This document shows positions 4,787 through 5,052 of a stretch of 5,052 bases of DNA, one piece after another. Positions within the stretch are counted from its first letter, which is position 1; every line of letters starts with the position of its first letter. A program made the translations under genes and the position numbers. The stretch is from Clostridiales bacterium. Its GTDB lineage: Bacteria > Bacillota > Clostridia > Oscillospirales > QAMX01. The stretch lies in NCBI GenBank assembly GCA_003149835.1, contig QAMX01000116.1, positions 1 to 5,052 on the forward strand. The letters run 5' to 3'. The notes under the pieces are model-generated. The model saw only the letters and a list, made by a program, of their open reading frames with translations, was not told where the DNA came from and did no database searches.

Positions 4787-5052
4787 ATGTCGCCATTTGT
4801 CATCGGACTGATCACTGTCGCCGCGGTTCTCCTGTTTACCCTGCTGATCCTCATTATTTCCCGGTTCCGCAAATGTCCGTCGGATAAAATTATGGTCATT
4901 TACGGTAAGGTCGGCAACAACAACGACGGAACGACCCGTTCCGCGCGCTGTATTCACGGCGGCGCGTCCTTCGTGTGGCCTGTCTTTCAGGCATACGAAT
5001 ATCTCGATCTGACGCCGATCTCCATCAGCGTCGATCTTCGCAACGCCCTGTC
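4787..5052 (+). CDS. Flotillin family protein, N-terminal part (cut by window edge)
   Basis: The first 88 residues of a flotillin, a membrane scaffold protein of the SPFH superfamily that forms functional microdomains and oligomerises through a C-terminal coiled coil not included here. The protein starts MSPFVIGLITVAAVL. A hydrophobic anchor covers about 4-25 and is followed by basic RFRK. Then comes CPSDKIMVIYGKVG (30-43), the start of the SPFH domain, and later CIHGGASFVWPVFQ (55-68) and YLDLTPISISVDLRN, which match the GGG-F-PVFQ and L-L-pattern of FloT/YuaG. Cys30 directly after the anchor is common in this branch. The reading frame is open to the last base, so this is truncation by the window rather than a broken gene. 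It lies 115 bases after the NfeD gene, probably in the same transcript. The FloT-type assignment rests on the NfeD partner and the N-terminus only. Confidence 0.92.
   Translation, partial: MSPFVIGLITVAAVLLFTLLILIISRFRKCPSDKIMVIYGKVGNNNDGTTRSARCIHGGASFVWPVFQAYEYLDLTPISISVDLRNAL

Overview
The window carries six genes, all on the + strand, the last one cut by the window edge. High GC with many GCC/GGC/GAC codons, strong AGGAGG-type ribosome sites, GTG starts and the families present (AraM-type glycerol-1-phosphate dehydrogenase, BadF/GlcNAc-kinase-like ATPase, DUF1836 regulator, short NfeD protein with a flotillin) point to a Firmicute, most likely a gut-type member of the Clostridia. This taxonomic call is an inference from family content, not from a marker gene.

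Left half (57-3307), small-molecule phosphate metabolism. An AraM/EgsA-family sn-glycerol-1-phosphate dehydrogenase (57-1337) is followed after 18 bases by a NagD/AraL-type HAD-IIA phosphatase (1356-2150). The pair matches the araL-araM neighbourhood known from Bacillus subtilis (in reverse order), but no arabinose genes are visible here. After a 167-base gap holding two sizeable stem-loops comes a BadF/BadG / N-acetylglucosamine-kinase-like ATPase (2318-3307, GTG start). A reasonable reading is that the first enzyme makes (or consumes) glycerol 1-phosphate, the HAD enzyme removes phosphate from this or a related sugar phosphate, and the kinase phosphorylates a sugar. Their substrates cannot be read from sequence.

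Middle (3308-3454), a dense control region. It holds a 12-bp stem-loop after the kinase gene, a promoter with a perfect TATAAT, a 20-bp dyad just downstream of the expected transcription start, and flanking arms that could fold the new transcript's 5' end into a hairpin ending in UUUUU.

Right half (3455-5052), a membrane-microdomain module. A MerR-like DUF1836 regulator (3455-4000) is followed by a YuaF/NfeD-like membrane protein (4033-4671) and the start of a flotillin (4787 to the edge). NfeD and flotillin partnership is well established. Having the DUF1836 gene first in the same apparent transcript, behind an operator-like dyad, suggests that it regulates the module or itself. The NfeD protein carries a thrombospondin-type-3-like acidic loop (DLDGDGIPDD) that may bind calcium.

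Bases 1-56 are AT-rich with no recognisable gene. They hold the ribosome site for the first gene and possibly an unresolved promoter. No RNA gene, CRISPR array, insertion sequence or attachment site was seen. The genes are mostly ordinary families. The least explained parts are the two structured intergenic regions and the regulator-NfeD-flotillin linkage.
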